Both the position numbers and the translations under genes were made by a program. A stretch of DNA of 64,000 nt, taken from Onchocerca volvulus. Its lineage: Eukaryota > Nematoda > Chromadorea > Rhabditida > Onchocercidae. The stretch lies in NCBI GenBank assembly GCA_000499405.2, contig HG738139.1, positions 380,564 to 444,563 of the forward strand. Reading direction: 5' to 3'. The notes below the pieces were generated by a model. That model was not told where the DNA came from. It worked only from the letters and a program-made list of their open reading frames with translations, and did no database searches. This document shows, piece by piece, positions 11,901 through 25,900 of the stretch; within the stretch, counting starts at the first letter, position 1, and each line of letters opens with the position of its first letter.

Positions 11901-14675
11901 TTGGATAATAAAGTATTTAGCATTGATAATTATAATTTTTTTCCTTTCAACTGTCCGTTTTTGATCTATTCTCTTCTTTAATTTTCATTTCTTCCATATT
12001 CGTTTGTTTTTATTGATTTAATTCGATTTTTTGTTTGTTAATTATTTTCAAAAAAGTATTATAGAAAGTTTTTAGTAAATATATCCAAATCGAATGTCAT
12101 ATTAAGATCATTGGTTGAAATGATTCCCAGAAAAGACTGAATGATGATAATTATATCATTAATTCGCTGCTATTTAATGAAGTCCGTGTTTTCGAATTTC
12201 TAAAATTATAAAATTTTGAATATAAAAAATTCAACATATTATGCAAAAAAAAAAAAATGAAAGAATTATCGATAAAAATAATCATCTCCTTTTATCACAC
12301 TTTATATTCCCTTTCTCATCTATCACTTCCTTTTTCATAATTTTCATTCCTTCTTTAATTATAACATTTAAGCCTTTGTATTACAACATTTCAAAATAAA
12401 TAATAAGTGTGCAAAATACCGATATAAATAAGTTTGAAAATTACGGAAACTATAGAATTAGCAATAATAATCATATATGATATAGGAAATGATAATACCA
12501 ATAATGAATATCAGATAATATGAGTGATGGCGATAGTATTACTGATAAATATCATTATGATATAATAATTACAATATTAATTTCTTAAAAGTTTTCAGGT
12601 TTATCAAATTTGTACACCGATCAAATGTACCGATATGCTCCACGACCAGGTTGCAGCACCGAAATACCCACTTGTGGATCACCTTATCTTTTCTGTGATT
12701 TACGAGGTGCACCACATTGTGTATCCAAAATTAAACTTGGTGGTGTTTGTACGGGTTTCGAAGGACTTGATGCATGTTTCAACGGAATATGTGTAGCAGG
12801 ACGATGCATTCCAGGAGCAACGCCAGCTGTAAACTCTTAGAAATAAATCAATTCCAATCAATTGATAGAGTAATATGAGAGATTTTTGTAAATAAGAAAT
12901 TTCTTTTCAGTTTTATTTGTTTACAAAACACATCCTTTTATTTGTTGACAAAATTGTTCCAAACATAAACATCGGACTTAAATGGGACAGCGAAGAGGAA
13001 AGTAAAAATTGGATACAAAAATGAAAGCAGTTTTTATTATAATGCTTAAAACATATTATGTTTTACATAATTTCAATTTTCGTTTCATACTTTGTCTCAT
13101 TCTGTATTTTATTTTATAATACATATATTGCATTAAATTTTATAGTATAATTCAGTAATGAATGAGCATTATTATCAGAATAGCTTAACTTGGAGATAAA
13201 TTTAAAAAGAAGAATAAGAAAAAGCAGTGTCTACAGAATGAGCAGTACAATCTATTTTTAGTCATAATGGTATTCATTGTTTCTTAATTCGATTCTTTCA
13301 ATTAAAATCTTTCTTTAAAATGTTGCCAACAATTTACCTTGCATAAATTTATACCTTTGAAAAAGAGATAAAATAGCGAAATAAATTATCTGCTTTATAG
13401 CCATTTGAACCAGAAACTCGATTACCGGGAAGAATTCGCGGTGAAATATTTCGGTTACACGCTGCCCGACAATTCAATGATTGTTTCAATAAAATACCAT
13501 GCTGTGAACAATGGGCCAAAGAGGGTGACTGTCAAACGGACAAGTTGCATATGGCCAAATTTTGTGCAGCAGCATGTGGCAATTGTCGTCCGTCTTATAA
13601 TGCTTCAAATGGTTATCGAACTTTGCAACTTATAAATTCTCAAGTTTTAAGAAAAAAGAAAGAAAATAATTCGAATTTTTTTTTGGTGTAAGGAAAAATA
13701 AAGTATTTGTTGTTAGACATTTTGATTGCATTTTATTTTGATTTAATAGAAAGATTACTACCATTGATTGATAACGGATGATAAAGATCGATAATGAAAT
13801 TTCTTGCTTTTAAGAATGCAGTGATCGACATGTATCATGTAAACAATGGGAAAAGGAGGAACAATGCTTCGGAAATTCCAGCGATTTTATGGCTGAAAAT
13901 TGTCGTACATCATGTCAGCTGTGTGGAAAGCCGAAAAATATGATTTGTGAAAAGCGCAAAAAAGTGAGTTTCTAAAATTTTGTGAAGTCAATATTCTGAA
14001 ATGGAAGTTAATTGAAGAAAATTTTGGACGATAGTAATCAAACGTAAACATTTAATATATGTAAATAGTTCACTTCTTTTTGGACTTCTGGGAAGAGAGG
14101 AAAAAAGTGTGAATCAAACTTTTATTTTCAATGTTAATGAAACTTTCACCATACTTTTATTATGTCTATTTATTTCAATGAAAACTTTTAGAATCTAGAT
14201 TTTAAAAAAAAAATCAAGTTTTCTGATCTTAAAAATTCCCATTTTTATTATCTTCACGGAAATTTTTCATAATTGCCGATTATTACAATGAAGCAAAAAG
14301 TTTCCCAAAGTGATAATTCTTGCTTAATAAAGCAAGTTATTATTGATTAATTAGGAAAAAGTTCTTATAGATTAATTTATGATAGAGATTCATTGATATA
14401 TATATTGTTGTTCAGGATTTTATGTTCGTACATATAACAGGCAATAATTAAACTTGAAATTAAATTGAAAGGTCAAATTTTAATTTTTGAATTCTTAAAA
14501 CCATTCAGGGTTAATTTCAGTTTTGATAAATTACTTCTATGATTCAAAATAATTAATATTGTTCTAGCCATTGAAAAAGCAAGCAAAACAAACGTCAAAC
14601 AAAACTAAAAAAATGCGACTGTCAAACACCAACCGAAATCAAATTATTGATGGAAACAGCACTTTTGCTGTGTAA
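8488..14675 (+). CDS. Secreted tyrosinase with two ShK domains (12 exons)
   Basis: Exons 8488-8610, 9006-9167, 9448-9621, 9848-9915, 10003-10203, 10498-10601, 11146-11336, 11604-11691, 12599-12828, 13401-13611, 13815-13963 and 14568-14675 join in phase to 602 residues. The start follows TTTCTAGCAG-AA, a likely spliced-leader acceptor. Residues 1-18 look like a signal peptide. Type-3 copper ligands are visible: CuA His151, His161 and His170 (GFLPWHREF), and CuB His292, His296 ([11 protein letters not shown]) and His319 (DPIFYGLH). A Cys-rich segment (about 385-447) precedes two six-cysteine ShK modules (about 470-510 and 518-555) and a basic tail. The family oxidises phenols to quinones, as in cuticle or eggshell sclerotisation; the substrate here is unknown. 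Introns 2 and 7 appear to use GC donors. Reading through the exon 9 donor meets TAG at 12838-12840, which would give a shorter form without ShK domains. Confidence 0.93.
8924..8964. repeat. 41-base poly-T run in tyrosinase intron 1
   Basis: An uninterrupted T run lies about 41 bases before the exon 2 acceptor. It could act as an extended polypyrimidine tract, and its true length is uncertain because homopolymers are hard to sequence. Confidence 0.9.
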
Positions 14676-16398
14676 TTTTTTGCAAATATTCACTCAAATA
14701 GTAACATTATTGATGACGACGATCTTATAAACTATCTTAGATGTATAATTTATTGATACATCAATTATGTTCTCAAAATAAAAACAAACATTTCCATGAA
14801 GAAGCTGCAAAAAATAAATAATTAAAAGTTAACTTCTCAAAAATTCAAGAAAACATTTTTTTTTTTTTTTTTTTGAATTTGAATTCACGTTCATTTTATA
14901 TTTGTGATTAATTTAGGCAAAAAATATATGTGCTCAATCATTCGGTACAGTATATCTTTTGAGATAAAGATAATAATCAGAATCATTTAAAAGTTTCCAA
15001 ATTATATTTTACACCATCTTCTGACATTTATTGATCAGATTGCATTTATGGCCTTGTTAATTTTATTCAAGTTTTTTGATATTCATTTCTGCTTGTTTCC
15101 TTTCTTAATATTTGATTATTTACATTATTATATCATAATGAATTGTTCAGGGCTAATAATTTGTCAAGATTGTTACGTTATGATAAATTTATCACCAATT
15201 TTTAATGTACTAATATTGTGCGTTATACTTTATTAACCTGTAGTTAAAATTAATATTTACCAGAATTTCTTAATTGCCATTATTCATATAATTCTAATTT
15301 TAAGTTAAGTAATTGATTAAGTTGTAGCATAGAACGTATTATTTTTAATTAATGATTTAGACAAAAATGAATGAAAAATCTTGAAAAAATAATTTTAAGA
15401 AGTTTTTCTTGCAAATATGAGAATTAAAAATGTTTCAACAATTGAATAACAAGAAATTCAATTATGAATGAGCATAATTCTTGTGTATTAATTCATGTTT
15501 ATTCAAATAATAAAAAAAGATTTTATTTTAGTTTATGTTAGTTTGTTTTGCATTTTTCACTTTTTTTTTTTTAATTTTAAATTGCAGTATTACTCGTATT
15601 TCGTGTGTCTATTACTGCATCGTATTTAATGGACGGAAATTATTTTATTCGTATATAATGCCATCACATTTGAAGGTTGTCCATCCTTTCCGACTTGCTT
15701 GTCGCGAAAATGCCATTGAACTTTCGAAATAAACAAATAAATTACCATTTCTTCATGTTTTAAACACTATAATTTGCTAGATACAATGTTAAAAGATGAT
15801 TAATGTATTCTTTATTAAAAAAAGGGCAGAACTAATACTTTATGATAAAAGCATAATAGAGCAAATTTTATAAATTAGTTAACAAATACACATGGTTCAA
15901 AGTGCATTTGATTACGTATCATTTGCATTCCATTGATTGATGTTTTTTGGATTTTTCAGATCAATAGATATGTGTAGGAATGGTAATGGATTGAAACCAT
16001 GCTGGAAATTAAATTGGACAGTTTAAAACTTCGTTTCTTGTAAATTTCAAGTGACACACATTTACCACTTTTATCAACTATTTTATCATTCTTCATAGCC
16101 ACTGGCTAGAAATATATCAGGGTCAGCGTTTTCAAAAAATTTTACCACTCATCTGAGATAGAATACAGAATCGAATATCCGATCAGCTTAATCAAGTCAT
16201 AATCTTGAAGAATTATGTATTTGGATTTTTTAATGCTTTGATTAAAATCAGAAAGCTAGATTCTGATTTATTTCGTAAAAAAATTGTCTCTGATAATTTT
16301 ATTTTCGGCAATTTTTCAACCTATTCCTACTCCTTTATTTATCTCAATTTCAAGTTCTAATTTTCTTTCAGTTTTTCAATTTCAAAATTCATCGATAA
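14676..16398. other. Intergenic, tyrosinase to the minus-strand cysteine-rich gene
   Basis: AT-rich DNA between the tails of two convergent genes. AATAAA-like signals near 14778 and 15730 could serve 3' end formation. A short open frame at 15535-15732 has no family resemblance and no start-site support. I see no further gene. Confidence 0.5.
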
Positions 16399-18872
16399 TT
16401 AACCAATTATTTTAGAGAAAACCTGATCAAAGAGTACATCGGCGCAAAAATCTCCTTTGCAGCAACATGTGAGTTGTTGAAGGATAGGAAATTTCCGATA
16501 GAATAAATTATTTCTCAAACACACAGGCCGCCCATCCTTATATTTTTTGCAATGTTGCAATAAATGTAATGGATTGTCGACTGGATTTGTATAATTAAAT
16601 CAAATAATGGCGTAAAAAATTCAATCAAATTATTAATAGATTCCATTCATTCAGTTTTCCAATTCAAATGAAAGAAAGCAAAATACTCAAAATTGAAATA
16701 TGCCATCCATCATCTTTCATTATTGGCATTGGAATAAACCAGACTGTTTAATGATTTCATCAAGTTTTTCCCACTGGCATAGTTTAATTTTATAACCGCC
16801 TCCGCGATTTCTATGCAAATTATTTTTGACTCAATTAACGATTCGCTATATCAAAAATCAAATCATTGATTTAATCCATTAGTTAATTTGAATGATCTGA
16901 CCTTTACTAGTCAAAACTTCAAAGTAAAAAATTTAGAAGATTAATCTCAAAAAAAAGATTAAATGACTTATCACCTCTGAAATCAAATAAATAGTTTGCA
17001 TATTTTTTATTATTTCCAATCCATTTTTGTGGTGCGACAAATTCTCCTGTCTGAAACAAACAATTTAAATAAGTGGAAAATATTAATTCCTAATGTTGTA
17101 GATTTTTCAAGATAAAATACTTGTAAACTTTTTATATTTGCAACGAAATATTTCCAGGATTGATGAAAAAAAATTAAGAATAATTCAAAATAATATAATT
17201 TATAAAAATGATAAAGAGTGGGCTGAAGTTTTTGAATTGAAATTCGAATTGAAAAGAATATAAGATGACAAACATGATCATCCATGCAACCCAAAATGAG
17301 ATGACTATTTGGCAGTGCGAGCAGAACGCAAGAACTTATATTATGATTACATGGATGAGTATTTAAATCCATCAAATCTTCACAGGTTAAATTTTCCGTT
17401 ATCTAAAATGACTTAAATAAAGTTAACTGTCCAAATCTGAAATAAATTTATGTAAATTCGGCATGAAAACTCTGAAAATAAAATGAAATCATATTAAATT
17501 TCCATCTACTATAGTATGATATTTTAGATGAAAACTAGTAAAAAAGAGAATTCAAACTTTGCTTCGCCAACTTCCATACTGATGAGCCATAATTTTCATC
17601 AAAGGACATAGGAAACCCGGAAAAGGTGTTCCAATGCGATCATAACAGGCTGTATTTATTAAATTTTGTGCATTTTGTTCTTCACTTTCACTCCCAGGAA
17701 CTATTGCCTAAATTTTTGTTATGCTGTGTTATTTAATCTTTAAATTAAATTAAGTCAAATTTATAAGGTTTAAGATTTAATAAAATAATGTTTCGTAGAA
17801 TTCAATTTCTAAGTTGAATTCGTTTATTGTTATTAAGCATTTCCAAAAGATAGTCAGAACAATAATTTTGTTGTATACTCCGAACTGGAAGAAATTTTTA
17901 AAACTACAAAACAAAAGAATAGATAGAAGATAAATAAATGCTCTAAAAAATTTGGAAATCGATCGATAAATGCATATTTCATTATAATATGTTGTTTAAA
18001 GATCGACGTGAATTTTTGAATCATATAGATAACATAAATTCATCGAGAAAATATTGTCTTACTTGTTTGAAAAGCTAAGTGATCAGAATTGCTAAAAATT
18101 TAATCATGGATGGATCAAACAACAAAGTTTTGATAGAGGCGGCACTTATCATAATTCGTGCTGATGCCACAAATTTATAATTTTCTTAGCTTATGAACTC
18201 TTGAAAGTATCAAGAAATAATTCCTGAGAAGTATTGCCAAAACTTTTCCTTTAGAATCCAGTTTCAACCTCATTAAATTTTGGATCATCATCGATATATG
18301 TATTCAATATTTGTCTATCACTTGTGATTCTCAGTACTTTCTGAAAACAAAAAATTTTTGACGTGTTATAATTTTTAAAGATTGATTGTGTTATGACTTT
18401 TAAAGATTGGAAAAAAAAGAATTACCGGATATTTGTAAAGCCCATATTTTATACGTCGAAACGCAAGTATTTTTCGCATGAGTAAATTCGTTACATTTAC
18501 GAAGTCCTACAAATTTTTTCTGAATAAAAATTCAGAATATAAATTTCTGAAAGTTTTAAAATTTATTGTACACTTCCTTTCATAACAATAAGATGTTATA
18601 TGCATGATGCATTTAAAGATATGAATATTCCAGATTTAGAAAAATAAATAAGTTGAAAAATTGAAAGCTAAATTTTAGTTTCAACTATTACTATAAAAAT
18701 TGCTTTATTTATTTTATTAATTTTATAACATCAAGTCTATTTAGGCATCATGTGTAGGATGAATAAAGGCCAGTTTTGAAAATATTTTGAAAATTTTGAA
18801 AAAATGTTAAACCGTTTGTCCCATAACATCGACTAAAAGAAAGAAGAAAACGAATACACCGCATGAAAGCAT
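16399..18872 (-). CDS. Secreted cysteine-rich protein, ET-module-like (7 exons)
   Basis: Minus-strand exons 18872-18813, 18519-18426, 18336-18269, 17707-17558, 17402-17274, 17050-16975 and 16580-16399 join in phase to 252 residues and end at TAA. The start lies 5 bases after TTTATACAG, a likely spliced-leader acceptor, and residues 1-18 (MLSCGVFVFFFLLVDVMG) are a signal peptide. The C-terminal half has spaced cysteines (TCEDLM, HPCNHN, SSCV, LGCMDD, HCKKY, PVCL) and finishes with LTCCCKGDFC. That CCC-x-GD-x-C ending recalls the nematode ET module and, more distantly, Ly6/activin-receptor folds; disulfide-linked extracellular modules are the family norm. An earlier cysteine set (residues about 29-90) may be a second, diverged module. 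Acceptors of exons 3 and 5 were chosen by phase. Function and partners are unknown. Confidence 0.8.
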
Positions 18873-19283
18873 TTCAACTGTATAAAGTGTCGATATTTGT
18901 TAAAATCTTGATCATAAATATAAAATAAATATCAAGCATACATATATATATGTCACCAATATATTAACCAAATTACTATATTGTAGTTTATTAAGTCTTG
19001 AAAAAATTTTAAAATATATTTGAGTTAGATTTTGTTCACATTCTGAATTGATATTCAAATTTCGCCCGCACATTCTTTTGATGCAGTAATTTTCTCGGAC
19101 AGAAAATACCAATTAATCTGGTCAGAAAATTAATTTCTTAATAAGTAAATGCATTAATAATGATTACTGAGAATGCGGTAAAAAATACAAGTCATCAAAA
19201 CTTTTATTATTTACAAAAGCAATGCGCAGAAAAAGTATAATTAATTCTTTATTCTTATAAATGCAACAAATATTTATTATTTT

Positions 19284-21073
19284 CTATTCAGCCTTGGATT
19301 TCGTTTCCAGAAATATTTGAATGCATGAAATAAGGATTACAATTATTAATGCAATGATAATCATACCCTTAGCTTCCATATAAAAGACTTCTGAATGTCT
19401 GGAAGCACTAATCGATGATGAATGTTTGTTTACACTGCAAGATTTAAAAGTTTCAATCAAATCAAATAAAATTAGTGGATCGCACCTATTTGATCTTTAC
19501 AATCATTAATTACTCTTTAGCAAGCTATTTTTTCCTCGTGGAATTGTAGTACAATATGATACCACAGTATAATGCATATGGGTAATATTTCTTATGGATT
19601 TCAATTAGTGATATGATTCGCACTTATTTTTTCTTTTGATAAAATATTATTGAAATTTTCAGTTTCATCTTAAATTGCAAGTTGTAGTTATTTGGTCGGT
19701 AGAATTTGATCAAGACAAATCATAGTAAATATTATTACCAATAAATAACGGATGAAAGAAATAAATGATTGTGGATGATTTTGGTAAACTTACGTCACTT
19801 CATTTTTCGATGATATTTGTAATGTATTCGATAAATCTTGTAATTCTGTAATTGGCATAATTACTTTCGACTTTGAACTTGAACTTGGACTTTCCGCTAA
19901 TTCCAAATCAAGGGAACTTTTGAAGGTGACATATTCTTCCGGTGGTTTCGCACTACTACAGACCGATGATGATGATATACTACCTGAATAACAATACTTG
20001 ATCGTTATGCCACTAGTTGTTTACTGACTCGTATTATTTTGCTCTAAATTAATTTTAGATAGATTATCAAAATCAATATAATTTACTGAAATATATTTAT
20101 AACATATAGCACGTTATCAAACTGATATGTTTAAATACGGTAGAAGAATGTCGTTTATCAATAAACAACTGAATCAAGAAATAGATATCGAATATTAATT
20201 CACTTTAACTCATTAATTAAATATAAGTAATATGTTGATCTATGACATGGTAAAATCGTTATATATTTTTTTGGTGATTTAAATTATCAAATGAAATTAT
20301 CAAATTAACTGAATAAACATTATCGTACATTTGATTTTTATAACAGTATGTTCATTTATGGTTGGATCACTAGAATCCTCAAATTCCGTAATCATTATCA
20401 ATGAGGCTGATTTCATATTTTTCCAACTGTTTATCTCCGGTATTCGTCGCCATATCAGTAAACAGTAAGCAGTCCCATGAGCAGGTATTGTACCGGAGGC
20501 ACCTGATTCAGCCTGAATACATTGAATTTATTTTATTCTGTAATGCAAAACAGTATCAACTTCATTGCTCGATATATCGTTAACCTGAAATCCGGAAAGA
20601 AAAGGATGAAAAGCGTTAAAAATTGCCGTAATTAATGCTTTCGTTCCATATTTCAATTGGTATATGATCGGTCGTTGACTGATATTATACAAAACAAGTC
20701 TTACACGAGCCGTATTAGGGATATCGGTAACAGGCAAGAATTTTGTGGATATTACCCTAAAGAAAGCACTAATTACAATTAGTCTTTGAAAGAGATAAAA
20801 AAGGAAGCAAAAAATCTAATTTGAGATAAATTAAAGTAAAAGTATGAAATTGAAATAACTTAAATGAAAATTGAAAAGATAAATCGAATAAATTTTCTCT
20901 TCTTTTTTTTTTCCGAACCAATCCGATTTTCATTCTTTGATCATGTTTGCTCATTTCAAATTGAACTTCTCAATCTACATAAAATCAACATTTCAAAAGA
21001 TAGAGAAACTCCTAAAGAATCAAATTTTATACCTATCATATAATAAAGGTTGTCCATCATCTTTTATTGGCAT
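19284..21073 (-). CDS. MSP-domain, tail-anchored membrane protein (VAP-like)
   Basis: Exons 21073-21033, 20756-20585, 20512-20371, 19983-19794 and 19434-19284 join in phase to 231 residues. Residues about 15-115 resemble a major sperm protein fold: a beta-rich stretch (ARVRLVLYNISQRPIIYQLK) then SGTIPAHGTAYCLLIWRR. A serine-rich linker with acidic patches follows (about 120-200). The C-terminus is a single hydrophobic segment (MIIIALIIVILI, about 208-222) with a short charged tail, as in tail-anchored proteins. VAP-family proteins sit in the ER membrane and bind partners through the MSP domain. Here that role is inferred from architecture, and an MSP-domain paralogue of another kind is possible. 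The exon 3 donor (A-GTGATC) was picked because it alone keeps the phase. No coiled coil is obvious, unlike classical VAP. Confidence 0.72.
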
Positions 21074-22925
21074 TCTTTTTTGAAATTATCAAGAAAAAAG
21101 TGCTGAAATTTAGTTAACTTTTCCATGTCGATCATTGTGACAAGTGAAAGATATTAGTTGCTGTGGACAGAATGCTCCATCATCAAATAATAACGATAGA
21201 ATTTTTTTGATTAAGTATTTAATGTTCAAGTATAATCCATCGAATGCATTTGTTATTTTCGAAAATCCCGAAGAATCCCATAAAATTATATACGGAATAA
21301 AATAAGTCTAGCCTTTCAGGACAGCAAGTCCAGAAATCGTATATTCGACAATGATCATCGATTTGCAGTCAACTTACCAAGTGAAAAGTTAGAGCAACAC
21401 TGCCTCTGCTAAATGAAGATAAACAATAATTGTAATCACATGCAAAAGTCATTTTTATAACTCTTTATCAGGCAAAGATCTGATTTTTTTTTTTTTTCGA
21501 AAACTCCTCCCAGTTTTGCAAAAAATTCAAAAACGATTAAATTACCGATCAAACACAATTTTTTCATACCAAAAAGAGATTTTGGCATATTTAGATCCAA
21601 TCTGATATCTTTTCCTATGTAGCACTTATAAAATTTATTGCCTTCACCATCAAAAATTTTTACTATCTCCTAATCATTTTTCAAAATTTTCCAACCTAAA
21701 TCTATCAGATAAGCGAATTTTTGTAAAGGATTTCAACATTTGATGTTTAACTTGCAATGATCGGTGATATGCTTCATAACACAATCAAATCATGAGAAAA
21801 ATTCTCCATTTCAGAATTAATTTTTTGACAAATCTTGTATACTGATAATAGTTTTGTTATACAAATCATTCACAGCAACGAAATTTCAAAATCTCAATGT
21901 TTCTGATCATTTAAATTTTTCCATCTTTATATAGCAAAACCTCATACAGAAATTAGCAATTCATTATCTTGCAATTTTATGTTTTCAAATCTGGATTAAC
22001 AAATAAAATTTCAGATTTAAATAAAATAACTACGTTAAGTTGGAGATGTAAATATATAGAATATATATTTACAAAACTTTATACTACCAACGACTAACTA
22101 TTTTAGTAAAAATGAATTTAAGATAACTGAAAAACTCTTAAAATCGCACCTCAATAAAATCACTGAAAGATTAAAAAAATGAGCGATCGAAATAAGTGAA
22201 ATTAGCAAAACAAAACTGAAACTCAAGATTATTCAGAATTATGGATGAAATCAATAAAAATATTTATATATAATACATTGCACGGTTAAAATAAGTGAAT
22301 TGTTAAAAAAAACTTCAGCATCACAAATATTTGGCAAAATTCTGCTTAAAAAAATAATAAAATTGATAACAAGTAACTATTAGAATGAAGTGACTATGAA
22401 CTGAAACAATATGATATAAAGACATTTAATAACAAAAGATTAAGTAATATTTCTGAAAAAGGTAGAAAGGTTTAAATGAAAATCAGGTGAAAGAAAGCGA
22501 AACTGGAATGTAGACACTTCTGAAAGCAATAAATTAAACATGAATATTCGGCTAAAACCAAACATAAAAAGCAATGCTAAACTGAAAAATTTTCATGGAA
22601 TGCATCAGATATAAAATAGAACATGTCGGATAAGGAAATCACTGGAGGAATGATTTAAAAAATTTTGGAAGTGGAATAATTATAGGCGAAGTGAGACAGC
22701 AACTACAGAAGTATTCAGAATTTACCTCAGGATAAATAATCTTTGTTACTGCATTGAAAAACTAAATTGATTGTCTTCGCGGTAATTAATTGCATAAAGT
22801 TGTTTTAGATTTATAATAAAAATACTGTAAACACCACTACCAGTATTCAATGGCATATGGTGAAGGATACTGTGCAGCACTAACTCAAAAATCCTTAAAC
22901 ACGTTCTCCTGATACATTACATCTT
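21074..22925. other. Intergenic spacer
   Basis: About 1.85 kb of AT-rich DNA between the start of the MSP-domain gene and the end of the ced-4-like gene, both on the minus strand. No exon chain or structured repeat was seen. The promoter of the MSP-domain gene should lie at the left end. Confidence 0.5.
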
Positions 22926-25900
22926 TTACCTAAAGTACATTTTGAAATGCATGCACCATTAATCATTTTCTAATAGAACAACTTACCCTAGTTTCTGCCA
23001 TATCTTGGTGCTATCATACTCACTAAGACTGTCATCTATTCTAAAGTTTCAAGCACAAACATGTAATTAAAATTGAAATGATTCATAATTGTCAAGTTTT
23101 TCGTAGTTAATCCCACCTTTGCTTTCATTTTTCTTTTTTTACGAGAAACTTAACAATTATGAATCAATGAGGTATTACATAATTTACGAAAATATTCTGG
23201 AATATATTTTGAAATTTACTTTCCAAGAGAAAAAAAATACTAAGATTTAAATTTCTCACATGAAAATACAGCTATCAGTCCAATTTTGAGCAGAACTGCT
23301 CGATTTTTTCCTTACAATCCGTGAATCATCTTCAGCATACTGTCTGATCAATTCAATTTCGGAGCTACAGTTTTCATATGTTATTTTTTGGAATAAAGAT
23401 GGATAAAAATCTGTATAAGAACGAATACGTTGCAAGCAATTCGAATTCATACGTTCATATTCCAACAAAAATGAAAACATATTTCGACGGATGAAACGAA
23501 GGTGATCCTGAAATAAAATAAAGTGGTAATAAATTCTAGAATTTGCAAATTACTGCAATTCTTTTGCCAAATTAATGTTAATTTAATAACTTAAGTTCCT
23601 ATGAATAATGTTTTACATTAACTGATGAATAATACTATTGCGTCATTCAATGGTTTAGTTATGATCACAGCTGATTAGAAAACTCGATTATTTAAGATTT
23701 AATATTAAGCTGTTTGCCATCCCAGTTATGAATATATGAACTAAAAAATCCATCCAATCCATGAATTTTTAGTATTTGAATAAGGTTTTATTATAATTTT
23801 TCTTCAGATAAAATTCTGAAAAAAATGAAAATTGAAAAAAAAAAAGAAAACTCACTTCAATCGTTTGACGATCAACTGTGAAACAAAGAAAGGAATGCAT
23901 GATACGATTAATACAGAAATCATACATCAATGATATATTACTATCACCCTGGTCATCCAGACTAGTAATTCTTTTATTCAGCAATGACGATTTTACCAAC
24001 GGTTCTAATTCTTGCAATACCATACGCAAAATATCCTGGTCACCAGATATATCAAATGGAATACATCTTGAAATTAACTAAAAGAAAATAAATTCCATAT
24101 AAAAACCAAATAAGCTTGTCATAAAGTTATCAGGATTTATTATTTCGTTCTTCTACTTTATTATCAAGAGAATTATGAAGACATAAGAGATTAGGATAAA
24201 TACTTCTATTTTATATTAGTCCAGTTGCCGTCGATATATTCTAAAGAGCAACATACACATATTTCCGATAAGTAATTTTTAACAAATTACCTCTAACGGT
24301 ATCCATTGATCATAGCCAAAAATAATAAAAGTTTCCATAATTTTTTTCTGAAGTCCAGTTAGCTAGAACAAAATTTAGTAAAATTTGGCTAAAAGATATT
24401 AGAATAAATTTGATGCTGGGATACTTTAATCATATAATATGGAATGCTACCAGCAAAATGTTTAATATGAAAACATTTTGGACAAGAGGAAAAAAATTGG
24501 CTACACATAAAATGGTTCTACATAAAGCATTACAATAAAATTTGAGAAATATTGTAAATGGTTTCATCCAGTTAATTTCATTAAAATATTTTATAAAAAA
24601 AATAAATCAATCAGGTCTAGAGAGCTGAAGAGGCAAAGAAGGAGATGTAAAAAAAGTATTTTTCAGCGGTACGAAATAAAATATAAAAAAAAATATATAA
24701 AATTACTTAAGAAAAATAAAATATAAAAAAAAATAAAATATAGGAGGAAAAAATGACCGCTATTAAGTGAATGTCAAATTTCCAAATTTTTTTTGCTAAT
24801 CACGCCACAGGAAAATGCTTTAATCCCTGATCAATTTCTTTTTATTCTGTAGCATATAGAAAGCATATTATTGAGTGAATTCTAAGAAGTCTAATAAAAT
24901 TGAAGCATGATATAATAATTTCTGTTATGTGCTTATTTTAAACGATCAAAATTAGTACTATAACTACCGAAGCTAAATTTTAGAAGACATTTGAAAGTGA
25001 ACAAAATCACTAAAGATTTTTTGAATAAAAAGTCTAATTTATAACTCTTTAAGCATTCTTCTGTTAACAAAAACAAGTGAAAAAATAAAAAATTAGATAA
25101 AAAATAAAACTTACAGATTTATAAGATTCCATAATAGCGTCAATCATATTTTTATGCTTGTAATAAGTAACATTTGATATGGATGCAACACCGTAATTCA
25201 ATAAGCAACGTATATTATAAAAACTGAAAATAAAAATAAAAATTTATTCTTTCCCATAGCAAAAACATTATGAAAAATAAGATTTTTGTAGAATGAATAC
25301 AAATAATCCAAAAAAGGTACTTATTACTGTCGCATAACTGTTGCCTCACTATGCCAAGAAGTGCTGGTAAGCCTACTGTTTTCTCATAAATATGCAAAAG
25401 ATGCTCATTATAAGATGAGGCCATTGTAGCGGAAAAATGTAGTTGCTCGAACATCTCCTCCATTTCCGTTAAAGAAAAACCAGGCGGATCAATTGCAAAA
25501 TGTACAGGATTTGAGGAGGTTACTTGGAATATCTCCAAGTTCCGGCTTGTTGCAAGGATACGACACTGAATTTTCCAATTATTCAAGAAAAGATTAACAA
25601 GATAAAAGAAAACAAATTTAATATTATATAATTGTGCAATTTAATACACAGTATCTAAGCAATACGGTTATCATCAGTTAAATAAGATTTTCCATGTTAA
25701 AAAAGTTTATTTACATCCAATGAGTCAGATATTTAAAATGAAATGACTGGAAAGTGGAAAATGTAAATATCAGTTTGGTGATTTCATTTCTAAAAGTAGC
25801 AGAAACTAACATTCAGCTGATCGAACCAACGAACACTGTCTTGAAGATAAATATCATTCAGGATTACTAATGTATTTGGTTTCTCCCGTAAAGCAGTTTT

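Noticed and set aside
16430..16620. Plus-strand exon-like pair giving ENLIKEYIGAKISFAAT
   Set aside because: It overlaps the last exon of the minus-strand cysteine-rich gene, which has a full phase-consistent exon chain.
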